From Melastoma dodecandrum (taxonomy: Eukaryota; Streptophyta; Magnoliopsida; Myrtales; Melastomataceae), in contig JARUPY010000290.1 of assembly GCA_029817715.1 (NCBI GenBank), forward strand, positions 3,534,001 through 3,598,000: a stretch of 64,000 bases of DNA. Direction: 5' to 3'. The notes under the pieces were generated by a model. That model was not told the DNA's origin. It worked only from the letters and a program-made list of their open reading frames with translations, and did not search any database. The translations under genes and the position numbers were made by a program. Shown one piece after another: positions 19,691 through 32,060 of the stretch (its first letter is position 1; each line of letters begins with the position of its first letter).

Positions 19691-22353
19691 TTACGCGTTG
19701 AGCGGCTCTTCCTCCGAATTTCTAAACCGCTCTTCGGCCTCTGTCCAGATTACACACAGCAGATACGGACAGCGGAATGTAGGTTAGGGTATGATTTTGG
19801 AGGAGGAAATTTGGTACGTAACACAGGTGATCATCAAAAGTACAAAGGCTGAAAGCAGTGAAGCTAGAAATGGGAACTCACTTGGCTTTTCAGCAATCAC
19901 GAGGAGTCGTCTTTGCAAGAGGCACGCAACAAAGAGGAAGATAGAGCACATGCCGAACATTATGGTGATTGGGAAGGCATTGACCTGAACGACAGACCAA
20001 AGAAGTTTTAGGAAGTGTGAGTAATGACAACAAAATATTTTCCTTTGGCATATGAATGGGTTCAAATTTAGCACGAAATTCCAAACAAAGAAAAGTTTAG
20101 ATTTTACTGAGTGTCTCGGTCTTCAATATTTTGATAGCTACAATTTGAATAGACAAACAGAGACAGAAACGAGGTTGATTAGGTCAAATATCTTAGCAGC
20201 AAGCACCCCCGCCTATATATCGCTAATTGCAATCTCAGTAATATAATCAGATCAACCTGAGCTGAATTGACATTACTTATAAAAAAAAATGGGACTTACA
20301 TTATACAAGACTACACACGAAAATGTTGAGGGGAATGCGGAAGAAATTCATGATGGTGCTCCTGGCCTCTTCTGGGATGTATTGAGACCTCATCTTCATA
20401 ATGGATGGCCAGAATATGCCGACACAACCCTCGAAGGTGCAAAACCCAAGAACCTGAAGACAACCCGCAAACGAGATTCCTCCACCTTTGACATTAGACG
20501 GTGGGACCAATATCTGTTCCATGCTAAAAAAATTCTCAAAACGACAGGAACAAGCACCAAAATGACACTCAAATTAGCAGAAATGTACCAGTGACATGAA
20601 CATACACTGGTAATAATGGGAAGTGTAAGAGAAGCCGAAGAAATAAGGAAGACAATCTGCATGTAGCTTTCAACACTTGGGGATGAGTGGGCCATCAACC
20701 GAGAGGCAATGGAACTTCCCAACATTGAGGCCAGCATGAATGTTGCAAAATAAATCCATGGGGAATGTCCTCGCCATTCGGGCTCAGGACAGGAGTCCAC
20801 AGAAACACAAAGGTGTACATAGAGCCCTCGAAAAGAGACTGAATGGCACCCAGCAAAGCAATTTTTTCATCTGAAGAATGAACAAAAAACAGACCATATA
20901 AATGGAAACCACGGAAATAATGCAATTCAAAGTACAGAATAAGCTAAAATTGAACCAACACGTAATGAGAAAGGCAAAGAATTAAACTCCAGCAGGAGAA
21001 ACCGCCTACTCAAAAGAAAAGAGTATTGATATCCACAACAACAGTCACAAGAAAAGCCCCACTGTACCAAAGGGGCATCAGACACTAGAAAACAACAATG
21101 GGAGTATGATTTGAAGTTACTCAGCTTCCGATATGATATGTAACCTACCAGAAGCGATAGCTGTAGCAGCTCCCTTGAACTGAGTAAGCAAGTCCTTGCT
21201 CTCCGAAGGATCTCCATAGTTCTCCGTCCATGATGACATGATAATCGCCATGCCGATGGCCAACAAGATAGCCGCAGCATCGAAGGGAGAAACAGGGCCG
21301 AGTGCAAGAGTGTCGACGAGAAAGTTTCCAAATAGACCGGCCAAAATAGCACAAAGACCATTGCCAAGAAATATAGCCTTTGAGAATGTTATTGACAACC
21401 ACTGCTGCTCGAAGCCCCTCTGTTCAAACACATCAAGAATCAGTAAGCCCTTTGGTCAAACAATTGAAAAGAAAAGGTAAAAAAGCAAGGACAATGTTAC
21501 CAGCTTAACTGTTCTTACCTTATTGTGTTCTGCAACCAGTCAGGACTCAAAAGCGGAAAACAGCAGAGAAGTGGCAGTACCTCCCAAAACACGACCCAAC
21601 ATTAAAAATTTGTACTGAGGAGAATGCTTGGTAATGCAACTCAGAATGTAAGTACTGCAGTACGTGACACAAGCCCTCTTTCGGCGCCCCTAAGCAAGAA
21701 CAAGAAAGTACCAATCAATTACCCAACACTCCAAAATTCGAAAAGGGAGAAAGGAAAAGTGGGAACTAACGAGTTCTAAGCCACACTCACTGCTTGTCTG
21801 CGAGGGATCCAACAATGGTACCAAACAGCATGGAGGAACCGAAACCAGCAATAAAAAGCTGGCCGATCTCCCCTTTCCCGAACCCATATGTACTGTAGAG
21901 GAAGTAGACATAAGGTCCCTGCAGCCAGTCCCCGGCTTTATGCCGCAAAAGAGGACGAGACATTAGATCGAGCATGACATAGGCGTTTCCATGATTTTAC
22001 CCAAAAGCCAAATAAACAGAAGCAGTCCTTCAGTAAGCTACGCCTTTGAAGAAAGGGGCAATCTCATATCCAGCAGATCATTACACCCACTAGCAACTAC
22101 AACTACCATCACGATAATTACTATCAATGCGTGCACAGATCAAAAGCCCCCCGGCAGCGGGAAGCAAAGATCACGGTTGGCGGGGAGAGTGGAACTCTTT
22201 ACCCATCATAAGGGAGTAAACGACGAGGTAGTTGTTCTTGAAGGAATTGAAGGCGGAGGAGGTGTTGATCCTGTCCTTGTTCGTCTTGCTGAGCTCGAGT
22301 GCCGCCACCACCGCCGTCAGAGCCCCGAACAGCACGTAGTAAAACGGCTCCAT
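19691..22353 (-). pseudogene. Decayed MFS transporter gene, MFSD5/molybdate-anion transporter-like
   Basis: Eight exons can be traced: 22353-22203, 21935-21791, 21689-21519, 21419-21149, 20870-20606, 20513-20300, 19984-19882, 19740-19691, ending in the family tail EEEPLNA. The family has about 12 membrane segments and is linked to molybdate uptake in algae; plant roles are poorly defined. Conserved blocks include GDWLQGPYVYFLYSTYGFGK, SWTENYGDPSESKDLLTQFKG and MRSQYIPEEARSTIMNFFRI. Four lesions break it: the exon 2/3 GT-AG junction is one base out of frame; a TGA replaces a conserved Trp codon at 21540-21542; one T is missing in exon 5 (after PHGFI, about 20751); two bases are missing near 20308 (after IFVC). 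Introns remain, so it is not a retrocopy. Two lesions lie in homopolymer or dinucleotide runs, so sequencing error is an alternative for those, but not for the TGA. Confidence 0.85.
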
Positions 22354-22752
22354 CTCTCCACCAACCCCCCGTTCGTCGGGACGACGAGACCACCTCCTTC
22401 CCCTTCAATGTCGTGGTTGTCGTTTGTCCGTTCCCGAGAGAAGCACCGAATATGGGAAGAGATCCAACGGCTGCTGGCGCTTGTCGGGATAGGAAATCCG
22501 AGGGTCGTAGCTTGATCGGGCCTTTGTTTTTAAGCCCATGGTCTAGGCCCAATTTAGAAAAAACGAAGTTGCTTTTTTCTTTCCTTTTTTAATTTAATTT
22601 TATTGACTATGATATCTGGGATTCGATTTTCATATAAAACACGAAGGAAAGAACGACTTTTGGGTGTCGTGGACCATTTTCTGCGGTTGATGGTCACTAG
22701 TAGTCTTTAATTTTCTCATTTCTAAAACTAAAATAATAAAAAAAAGAACAGT

Positions 22753-23331
22753 TTAATCTAGAAAACCAGTCTTCCTCAAGACCCCGTCCCTCACCCGTCT
22801 AAGGTCCCGTCCCTTCAGCGTACGGCCCGCCCCCTCGAACACCGAGCACGCCATCGTTCTCGACGTGCGTGAGCCTGCCCCGATCATGTGCGGCTGGACT
22901 GGCATGGGCACGGCCGTCTTCCCCTGCAGCGCCTCCTCCTCTGCCTCCCTGCCTCTGGCCTTCCACGAGTGCCATGCCGGCACGTCTATAGGAGGCGACA
23001 TCCCTGTTACCATGTCAGGCGACAGGTTACGGCCACAAAGACTCGCATGAACCACCATGGCAGGGTCGACTGCCAGCGTCTTCCGGATCATATGATACTC
23101 ATGGCCCCCCAATAGCACGGCCGTGAGGTTGGACCTCGAGGGCCTGGCCTTGCTGCCAGTTCGTGGCGAATCGGGAGAATCACAGAGAGGCGACGGGACG
23201 GACATCGCCGACCAGACGACCTCTGACTCTTCCCACTCGAGCTCATCCCCATGGTCGGATTCCGGCTGAGGAAGTTGCCGGAAGTTCCCGACCCAGGCCT
23301 CAAAGTGCCGGGAATCCTTCCGGGCTTCCAT
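22753..23331 (-). CDS. Senescence regulator S40 family protein (DUF584)
   Basis: Intronless frame of 192 residues. The C-terminus SVFEGAGRTLKGRDLRRVRD followed by GVLRKTGFLD is the hallmark of plant S40/DUF584 proteins, small nuclear proteins induced in leaf senescence, dark and stress. Other family features are the EESEVVWSAM motif near residue 40 and a proline/serine-rich middle. The frame stays open upstream to 23433, but I chose the ATG at 23331 because a TATA box at 23371-23380 lies about 40 bases before it and S40 proteins start shortly before the acidic VWSAM region. It sits about 500 bp beyond the end of the LAZ1-like gene on the same strand, with its own promoter. Confidence 0.85.
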   Translation of the reverse strand: MEARKDSRHFEAWVGNFRQLPQPESDHGDELEWEESEVVWSAMSVPSPLCDSPDSPRTGSKARPSRSNLTAVLLGGHEYHMIRKTLAVDPAMVVHASLCGRNLSPDMVTGMSPPIDVPAWHSWKARGREAEEEALQGKTAVPMPVQPHMIGAGSRTSRTMACSVFEGAGRTLKGRDLRRVRDGVLRKTGFLD

Positions 23332-23370
23332 GGAAGGATGGTGGGTAAGATCTCTTGTACAGAAAAACGG

Positions 23371-23380
23371 TAAATATAGA
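23371..23380 (-). promoter_or_regulatory. TATA box of the S40-like gene
   Basis: The minus strand reads TCTATATTTA, about 40 bases before the chosen ATG at 23331. It argues against the upstream in-frame ATG at 23433 and implies a very short leader. Confidence 0.55.
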
Positions 23381-23844
23381 GAGGAGACCACCGAGTGAAG
23401 ACCACAAAATATTCCTGTATCAATGAGAACCACTCAAATTGGGGTTCTAGTTGGCGTACCATGAGTGGTGCATTAACTTTATACCGACACTGACGCGAAT
23501 CCTGAATGCAACATGCCTTTTGGCCTAATCTGCTGACATTAAATGACAAAATCAAAAGCCTACTGATAACCTTTTATGCAGAATTTACACCATCTCCATC
23601 AAAGGAATGACTTCTGTACAGACGTTCTGTACAGATTTGCTCAAGTAATTCCTGTTTCAGTGGTCAGCGAGGCAAAGAAACGGTTCGCCGAAGTAGACTA
23701 AAACCTGTATAATTCGGAGCCCAGCAACTTTGACCTGAATGGAGGGAGTCCACAGGGTACCTGAACACAAACAATATCAACATACTTGTGCAATTCTCTT
23801 TGAAGTTTCAAATCGAGGAGGGGCTAGCCCTTACACTGCAACTG

Positions 23845-26516
23845 TCATCTGCTCTTCATCCGGGAAGACGCGGCTTTGTAATGAACAGTTTGTCTCTTGC
23901 CGTTGGATAATCCACTATCACTGAAGCTCCCATCAACAAGATTCTCGTGAACTTCAGAGAATTCTCCAGACCAGGAATTCAAGGGGATCAGGTAAGTGTC
24001 ATCCTTCGAACTCTTTCTCAGCTCCTCTAGACGCTTCACGTTCTCTGATATTTGTTGAAAGGTTTTGTTTATCTTCGCAAACCCCCTTTCAACTGGTTCG
24101 ACCACATGAGACACTGTATACTTCATGTCATCAACCATCTAATGATATGAAGAACCAAAAGTCACAAACCCAGTTTGATTAAAAAGGAAGCTTTAGAGGG
24201 TAAAGTAGTCGGATCTCACGATTTCTCCACTGCCAACAACCACATCACGGACACTCTGCGGAAAATTCAGACGTTTTTCCCTCTCATCAAGTCTGGAAAT
24301 GCGCATTCTAGTCGTCCTTTCACAGTCTCGAACTTCCTCGGGATCAGGGGGTGCTCCGAGTGATGCATAGTCAGACATGACGGCCACATTGCGGACACAC
24401 CTCTCACCACGCTTGTAGGGGACGGCTGGGAAAACATACAGGTGAACTACAGCAGCAATGCCCATCTGCACAAGCAATATCACATGATAGTTTGAATAAA
24501 TGATCCCCGTAGTTGAAAAGAACAGTACTAAGAAACAAGGTTGCACATCTGTTCTCACTTATACGCACCTCTATACAGATAATATAATCTTGTATGCGTG
24601 TTTTCAGCTGCTGTGCCAAGGAGCCTCTAAGGACACCTATTGAAAAAAGAAATGCCACAGCAACTCCTTGCCACCACGTCAGAAACACGATGGATTTAAA
24701 AACCAGGAACTTAGCCAACGGCTTAATAGGTTTGAGTCTGTCTTTAATGACAGAATAGAACTGTACAAGGCAATACAGAGCCCATGTCTGACTGAAATTG
24801 AGAACAACTGCCAAGTAAGGATACCTGAAATGGAACCATTGTAATTGCCGAACATGAGATACACAGTTCAAACATACACTCTCAAACTTGCATAGAAGTG
24901 GGAAATAGGCAGAATAACGTAATCACTAGTGTATCCAAAACGGTGGAGCCAAGCTTTCTACACAATTCATCCAAAGAAATTAAACCGGTTTAGTCTTACT
25001 GGTGGCATTTTCGATTGCCAAATATCAATAAGGAAGTATTCTCTGATACTTAAAGATATCATGGATTTTATTTCACTTCACTTATCATTCAGGAAGTCTT
25101 CAAGTCAAAATAAAGAAATATGTTATCATAAAGATGTTTTGCTTGATGACATGCTCAGAAAAAAACTCTTATGCAAGAAACAAAAGTAAATGAGATTTAC
25201 AGCAGACAAATGCATTGACCTTACCCACAATTCCACTGAAACTGTCCTTCTCCATATACCCCAAACGCTTCGAGAATCATAGCAAGAAGTGCACAGATCA
25301 TCTTTACAATCATCTGAATGAAGTGCAATTCGAAGAAACAAAAATAAGCAGAAATAAAGATCAACAAACATAAAAAATGAATCAATAGAACTCACATATT
25401 GTACAATTCCAACTTTGACAGCATGGTAAAAGTCAGGGCCCAAATACCACTCTCCAATAAAGCAATTTAAAGGGAAAGGGTGCTCAACAACTCCGTAAGC
25501 ATATGTCTCCTCCAGGAGAGGCATTTCAGCCGTAACTATGCTCCGACTTTCCATATACTCGACAGTTTTTTCTTCACCACCTGGCAAAGCAAGATTGAAC
25601 CTCAAATTGGTGTGTGACTAACATACTGCATTAATTGATTTATCATAACAGTACGGGGTAGAAAAGAATAGTGCTTTTGCGTCGAAATTATTCTACCTCA
25701 GCAGGAAAAGAACTCTATGCTACTTCCCACATAACAAGATGAAAACAAGATGGAAGCAGTACCTAAGCAAGCAATAAGGTATCTCTCGAAACAGTACATA
25801 GCAAATGCTTCGTAACAGTCTCGAAGAACTTCACTGTTGAAGGCAGCTCTGGAATCCACAAGCGACAAGAACTACAGAAAATATTACGAGCATTCAGCAT
25901 ACGAAAACTTAAGCAAAGAAAGAAAAGAAACTCACAGCCAGCAAGTTCAACACCAGAAAATCTTCACATATTATCATCGAAATTACATTTAGTTGATTCT
26001 CACACGAGAAACAGGGTAAGACATAGGCTTAAAGGGTGCCGGATTTTCAAGCGTCGACACTTGCCCACCGAACTAAGCAAATAAATTATGATAGTACGAC
26101 AAGAAATTTATCATACCGATTCCACCGCATACACAGGTACCATCAAAATTAGACCAACCAGGAACTTCTGCTCCTGAAAAAATCACATGAATGCCTTTGC
26201 AGTCAACAATGGCACAAAATATATCCAGCAGAAGAAATACAAAGCAATGAATGGTCAGCGAGAATCAGTTCATAACCGCAACAATAGATCAGTCAAATAC
26301 CTCGGGTTGATTGTACGCGGCTAAGTGTTCGAATATCAGATACAAGGATAAGACAAGAGCTACGATGACGAATATGCTCGCAGTTAAGGTCGTCCATGTC
26401 AGCGTCACAGAAGCGTCCACCCCATGATTTGGCAACCATGTATTACTGAATCGGGCAGAAGATTCGACCAGAGGAAGAAGAAGTATCAACCCATATAACA
26501 CTCGTCCAAAGCCCAT
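23845..26516 (-). CDS. LAZ1-like / TMEM184 (DUF300) membrane protein
   Basis: Eight coding exons: 26516-26301 (frame open to an ATG at 26609), 26173-26117, 25871-25763, 25580-25396, 25313-25225, 24824-24569, 24465-24220, 24138-23845. Phases agree and the product is 483 residues. The family (organic solute transporter Ost-alpha type) has seven membrane helices; Arabidopsis LAZ1 acts at the tonoplast and in cell-death and brassinosteroid signalling. Diagnostic blocks: FEHLAAYNQPEEQKFLVGLI, RDCYEAFAMYCFERYLIACL, HPFPLNCF, YPYLAVVLNFSQTWALYCLV, KSIVFLTWWQGVAVAF, GIAAVVHLYVFPAVPYK. The soluble C-tail carries VEPVERGFAKINKTFQQISE, as in LAZ1 homologues. I prefer the ATG at 26516 because a signal-like hydrophobic stretch (MGFGRVLYGLILLLPLVESS) follows at once; starting at 26609 would add 31 residues. 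Confidence 0.88.
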
Positions 26517-26619
26517 CCAATCCAAAGCTACACGATCTGCACCGCCGGGGCGCTGACGGATATTTTCCGGATCAAAATATGGGGAATGGTACCACAAAGG
26601 CACCGCCACGGCACGACAC

Positions 26620-27133
26620 TTTTACGGAGAACTCTCCTCTTGGGGTCCAATAACCATCAGCTGTACATGAAGGAGTTGCTGCACGTAAAAGACGGAACTC
26701 TGTGGATGGAAACCGAACTCAAAGTAAGCAAAGTCGGACAATATCATCTACTACAGCCAAATCAGTCGTCGGGTCAAAGAGAGGGAGTTCTCCTTTTGCC
26801 AACACCAGGGGAGAAACCAAGACTTGGTGCGATTCACAATCTAAAGGGGACACACGATAAGATTATTACGCTTTTACACATAGAAAGATGAAATCGAAGA
26901 TCAACAAACAGGAACTGTTACAGCGAAGCAAGAAGCGGAAGTACAGAGAGGAAACTTAGGGCAAAAGGACAGAAGAAGAAGAAGTTAGTAATGGCGTTTA
27001 CCTCCCTCGGAAAAAAAAAACTCAAGGAGAGAATATAGAAGATCAACCGGGCGGAGTCGGCGGGCGGTAGAGGCAACGCCGACTTCTCCGATGGGAGTCC
27101 CGGCGGCTTTTTGGGGGTAGAGAGAGAGAGGAG

Positions 27134-27172
<39 letters not shown>

Positions 27173-27200
27173 GTGACTGTGTGAGTTTACCCAAGTTGGA
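26620..27200 (-). promoter_or_regulatory. 5' leader with probable intron and GA/CT tract of the LAZ1-like gene
   Basis: On the minus strand a long CT microsatellite (about 27121-27171 on the plus strand as GA) precedes a probable leader exon ending at a GTAAACGCC donor near 27001; a ..TGTACAG acceptor lies near 26661. No coding frame is conserved here, so this is read as an untranslated first exon with a leader intron. Confidence 0.45.
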
Positions 27201-29020
27201 GTTGCCCGAATGTACACAAAATAATAGTCAGAAAAAAAAAATTAAAAACAGAATAATTAATTTTAAAATTTTAAAATAATATATCAAAATTAAATTTTAT
27301 AAGTTAAACTTTTCTTTAACGATTTTAAAATAAGCATTGAGATGATCACTTTTAGGAAATCCGGACGCATTCATTGCATATCCCCTTGTCGTGTTCAACC
27401 CCCGGTCATGCCACGGTCACACCAACCAGTCCAGTCCTTGGTTCGAATTAGCGGTTTCGGCATTGATCCTTCCCACCACCAGCAATGGCCTGGCGTTTCC
27501 CAGGGCGTACGTGCCCATCCCTGTACCCCCACCTAGAGATTCAGGCAACGAAGAGCTGCTTAGTTGTCCGCCCGAGATCCGAACAGGGAAAGGATGAAGG
27601 ATGAACAAACCTGACTCGTGCATTCGCCCTTGTGCACAATCCCAATTTGATGATTCCGATGTTGTTTTCTGAATATGCGACGATCGTCGCCCATGAACCT
27701 CACCATCTAATCATCTTTCTATATGAAACAAACGTGTATGTTTTTCTCGGCTTGTCAGGAGAATGGAGACATTTGGTTTGGGGATGACAGCGGGTAAAAT
27801 GAAGGTGATAGAGGGGTCCTCACCGTCGTCAGCCGCCATAGTCACCACCCTGGGCCATTATTTTATGTCCGGAAATGTGTGACATGTTGAGAAGGGGTTT
27901 GCAACCATAATTGGACAAACCCAGAAAGAAAATTGAGTCCAACTTAATATATATAGTTTAACGGACTACTCCTTTTTATAATTATTTAATTTTAGAGTGA
28001 AACCCATTAAGCTTGTATACAAAACTCGACATATAGGTCAGTCTGATATTCTAACACAGGAGTCATCACTTTGTGGGAGGTATCGTAATCTAGTCGTTGG
28101 CTGCTTGTTGTAATGAGCACTGATAGTACATATTATAAACGAAGTTGCTTCAGGTTTTCCTGCTAAAAGTACTTTATTGTACTGTTAGCGAGCGTGATCG
28201 CAGTCGTATAGTCCACGAGATGAAATCGATGCAAGATAAGTCGTGCAAAGTTGCGCTGTTTAGATAAAAATCTTATCGTTGAAGGGCTTTTTTTGATCTT
28301 CCTTTTTGTGTATGAACCGCGTCCTAGAGTACTTACCAGACTTTAGTCTTGATAAGCTTGACTTACTCGTTATCATCGGAACTACAACGATCCTAAGAAG
28401 ATGTATTAAATCTGAATCGGACATAGCCTTTTAATCAACTTAGAAACTTTTTAATTAAGCGCTTATAATTCATCCGTTGGGCGGACAAAATGTGTCTGTC
28501 GCGGGATCATGCTCGGTCGAAGTCATGGCTTCGTTATTATGGGATTTGAGACACAGACCACGACTTAGGCAGCACCCTTCGATAGCTCGATCCCGATCAC
28601 AACGCTTTGGGTTCACTGGAGTCATCGCGAGGTCCGCACTCCTGCATTTATATCCCATCGCGGAAACGGATTGACGCTTGGCCCATAGAGTTAAGAAGGC
28701 ACACCAACCATAATCATCCATGACGCTAAGCGCCCCCCTCCCCCGAAAGCACAACCTCATCCCTGATGCCCAAAATCTAGATTTTTACTCAAATATTTAA
28801 ATCAACCTTTCACCAATATTAATATCCGCTTTTTGGCTTTTATTATATCAGAACGGGCCATAATTAATTTTAAGACATAAACATTAAACAACTCTCTCGC
28901 CCATTTAAAATGACACAAATGTCCCTAACTACTCCCCTGAACCCCGTCTAAAATAAATGCAACGTAGTAACTCGTGATAGGGGTAAACTGGACATTTCCT
29001 GTGAACTCAGCCGGGGGTTG
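27201..29020. other. Intergenic DNA, no gene seen
   Basis: No conserved protein, tRNA or clear transposon terminus. The stretch 28480-28680 is GC-richer with a short open frame on each strand, but neither resembles a known family. Confidence 0.45.
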
Positions 29021-29028
29021 TATAAAAA
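29021..29028 (+). promoter_or_regulatory. TATA box of the cytochrome b5 gene
   Basis: TATAAAAA lies about 330 bases upstream of the cytochrome b5 ATG, which would give a leader of roughly 300 bases. Confidence 0.6.
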
Positions 29029-29350
29029 ACCCGACGACCAACGCCCGACGGAGGCGCATTCGGCCAAAAGGCGTCGAGGTCGGAAGAGCTGTCGGGGAAA
29101 CTTAAGGAGCAAGGGATTCCCCCTTTTCGATCCATACTCGGGTTCAATACTTTGTCTGATTCCGGATTCGGGTGTCTGCTCTTTTTTTTTTTTGTGATTT
29201 GGAGGGTGGAAAAGTCATGATTTTGGGAGGAGTCGTCGCCTGAGAAAGTTTGGAATTGGGTTTTGGTTTCTTTTCCTTTTTCTTTTTCTCTGGTTTTGAA
29301 GGAGGTTTGTCTGATCTTTCTGTAGCTGCGGGTGATTGTTGAGAGCAGTA

Positions 29351-30512
29351 ATGGCTTCGGGTCTAAAGACGTTTGGTTTCGAGGAGGTTGAGAAGCACAA
29401 CAAGATCAAGGATTGCTGGCTGATCATATCTGGAAAGGTCTGATCTTTCGTTTGGACTGTGTTATGTTCACGCTGTTCTTGACGGGTGGGTTTGATCTGT
29501 CGTTTCTTTCCCTTTTGATTTGTCCGTTTCCCAATGTTCTGTTCGCCAGGGATTTTGCTTGGCAATAGTTCGGTTCTGGGCGTGATGCTGGAGTGGTCTC
29601 TGTGTTTTGATTTTGTCGCGACTGGTTTTACTTGTTTGTCGGATGTAGATGACAATTGGCTAGTGCGATTTCTCGGCTCGATGCAATTGCAGTTTCCAAG
29701 GGTCGTTTTGTGCTTCTTTACTAAAATGGGTCAGCGAGCGTGCTTGGGGGATTTCTTGCACCACTAAGTGTGGACCGAAACCTTTGCTGCACTGCAGGCA
29801 ATCGTAATTCCCCATTTCGTTTCACTTAAAAACTTGACATCATTGTGTTGAGTATCAATGTCAGTATTCGCTCTAGAACTTGGATCACTAGGATATTACT
29901 TTGATTTATTGGACAAAGTTTCTCCCTTTATGATTTGCGCTCGAGCACTAGCATATGGGATAGGGACAACTGCATTGCTTTTTTTTTTCTTATTTACTGT
30001 CAAGGAACCTCTAGCGATGAAGTTTTGCCGTCATTTTTTGTCCTTGGAAAGAAGCGACCATATTCCTTTCTGCATGTTCATGCCGTAGATTCCTTTTTTT
30101 GCAGGTGTACGATGTGACGCCATTCATGGAAGATCACCCCGGAGGTGATGAGGTTTTGCTATCCGCAACTGGTAATTGCACCTGTGGCTTACACAGTAAT
30201 GACGATAAACACCTTGGGCTGCTCAGATCATAGTGTTTATTTGTTCTTAAATGTGCAGGCAAGGATGCTACAAATGACTTTGAAGATGTTGGCCACAGTG
30301 ACTCGGCTAGGGAAATGATGGAAAAGTACTACATCGGGGAGATTGACGTTGCAACCGTTCCCGCAAAGCGTACCTACATCCCTCCTCAACAGGCTCATTA
30401 CAACCCCGACAAAACGCCGGAGTTCCTCATCAAGATCCTGCAGTTCCTCGTCCCACTGCTGATCTTGGGCTTGGCCATTGTTGTGCGGAACTACACGAAG
30501 AAGGACGAGTAG
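29351..30512 (+). CDS. Cytochrome b5, ER-anchored isoform
   Basis: Three exons: 29351-29437, 30105-30171, 30259-30512, GT-AG introns, 135 residues. The N-terminal heme domain has the canonical HPGG (H40-G43) and the second axial histidine H64 in [10 protein letters not shown]. The C-terminus has one membrane helix (about 106-127, [20 protein letters not shown]) and a short basic tail (RNYTKKDE), the tail-anchored form that faces the cytosol on ER and donates electrons to desaturases, hydroxylases and some P450s. Length equals the usual 134-140. The first intron falls right after SGK, as in other plant cytochrome b5 genes; its donor GTCTGA is weak but the protein joins without gaps. Confidence 0.95.
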
Positions 30513-31028
30513 CTGGTCGGTGGTGGTTTCCGTTGCAGTTAAACATTGTCCTCATATTACTACTTGTTGTCGGCTGAACCTGAATGGTCAATTTTCGATT
30601 ATGATGAATTCGTGTAGGACAGTAATGTTGAATGCTGGCTCTTTGGGTTTTCTATTCCTCGATTTGCCTTTTGGTCCATATCGGAAATATCCAATTGATC
30701 TTGAACTCTTCTCAATTCGCATGAACTAGAAGATGGACAACTAATCTGCATTAGGACAGTCTCATCAACTGTGTAATATAACTAAAGATTGTCACGGAAC
30801 TCCACACGTGATACACACGACAACTTAAGATCCTATGTACTAGCAGTGAAGCCTTTGACAACCCATGATCCTAAGTACAAGCAGTGAAGCCAGAAACTAA
30901 GACAGGAGTGCGACCAAGCCGCCACTTGCCAAAGGTATAACGTACCGAGAGCTTCCTTGCTCTCTTACATAGGCCACAAACAAATTGGAATCGGTTAATA
31001 GTTAAGGACTGTTTAGCAGAATGAGGCG

Positions 31029-31690
31029 TCAATCTTGTCGTGTAGGTAGCACGAGGTCGCGTGCATCATCTAGAAGCTTCCACACATGTAGCTGTCCGGC
31101 CATGTCATTGCATGCCCTCAATATCTCATCTATGCAGTTATGTCTCTGAGTGATCAACTTCCTCCTCTGTAAGACTGAAGCGGCGATTGCAGACAGTAAG
31201 AGATCATCTGTAGGCGGAGCTCTCTGCCTTACACGGCTCCATGACAATTTCCCGATCCTGGCTCTTATCGCTGCCTGATCAGCCCACATAACTTCCCACG
31301 GGCAAGTGGTTTGTTTAAATGTTAATTCCCTTCTGAAAAGTACTACCACCATCCTAAAAACGAAGAAACAATCTTCTGCCTCCTAATGTCTGTACAAATG
31401 CGAGTCCTTGCGCATAATAATTTTTGAGACGATGTTGAGTTGCCTTTGGATCCAACCTCATCCAACCGAAAGTTCAACACGCCTTCTTCATGAATCGCCC
31501 AAAACATCAGGAAATCCTCGGGATCTTCGGAAACCAGGAGATTATGGGAGAAAGAGAATCCGCTCATACCCTGACAGTAATCTATCTCAGGGTCGTAACG
31601 GGCATAGGCTTCGAGTATAGCATCCAGTCAAGCAGCATGAAGTATTATGCGAGGCTCTAGATGGTCGTAATCCGTCAAAACCAATTAAAT
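31029..31690 (-). pseudogene. TBC-domain Rab-GAP retropseudogene fragment
   Basis: The minus strand encodes, in shifting frames, HLEPRIILHAA, stop, LDAILEAYARYDPEIDYCQG, then NFRLDEVG, AEDCFFVFRMVVVLFRRELT and EVMWADQAAIRARIGK through APPTDDLLLSAIAASVLQRR and MAGQLHVWKLLDDARDL. This is the C-terminal half of the TBC (Rab GTPase-activating) domain of plant TBC1D15-like proteins. Homologous genes have many introns, yet this runs without one, which suggests a reverse-transcribed copy; no poly-A tail is evident. A TGA replaces an Arg codon near 31631, and there are frameshifts near 31520 and 31370. Non-functional. Confidence 0.8.
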
Positions 31691-32060
31691 CGGCAGATAC
31701 GCCACGCCTGAATGTTGGATATAGCTGCCTGGGACAGGGAGTAGGGTATCTATTCCGGGTTCAAACAAACTGCATATAGGCGAATGATCCATCGCTTCCA
31801 AAAGTTCCACACCGGAAAGAAAATGTCTCTCAAACTAGTATATAAGGCCAATGATCAATTCATTTATCGTTAATTGGTTTTAGAGTGGGACTTGTTGCAT
31901 CATTTTAACCCTCGAGATTTGAGGCTTAGGCTTCTGCCATTCGAACTCAAAGTACAGATTTAATTTGTTTGATTTCGATTTTAGACATTGGCCATTTACA
32001 AAGCTTTCCTATCTATTCAGGTGCAGAAGTTCCACTACTGCACGGCTGCTGACATCTCGC
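31691..32060. other. Short intergenic gap, no gene seen
   Basis: Likely contains the 3' UTR of the HD-Zip gene on the minus strand. No conserved frame. Confidence 0.45.

Noticed and set aside
26517..26609. 31-residue extension of the LAZ1-like protein
   Set aside because: Possible, but the hydrophobic N-terminus starting at 26516 fits the family better; left as an alternative.
27391..27597. GGTTCGAAT sequence suggesting a tRNA T-loop
   Set aside because: No acceptor stem, D arm or anticodon arm could be paired around it.
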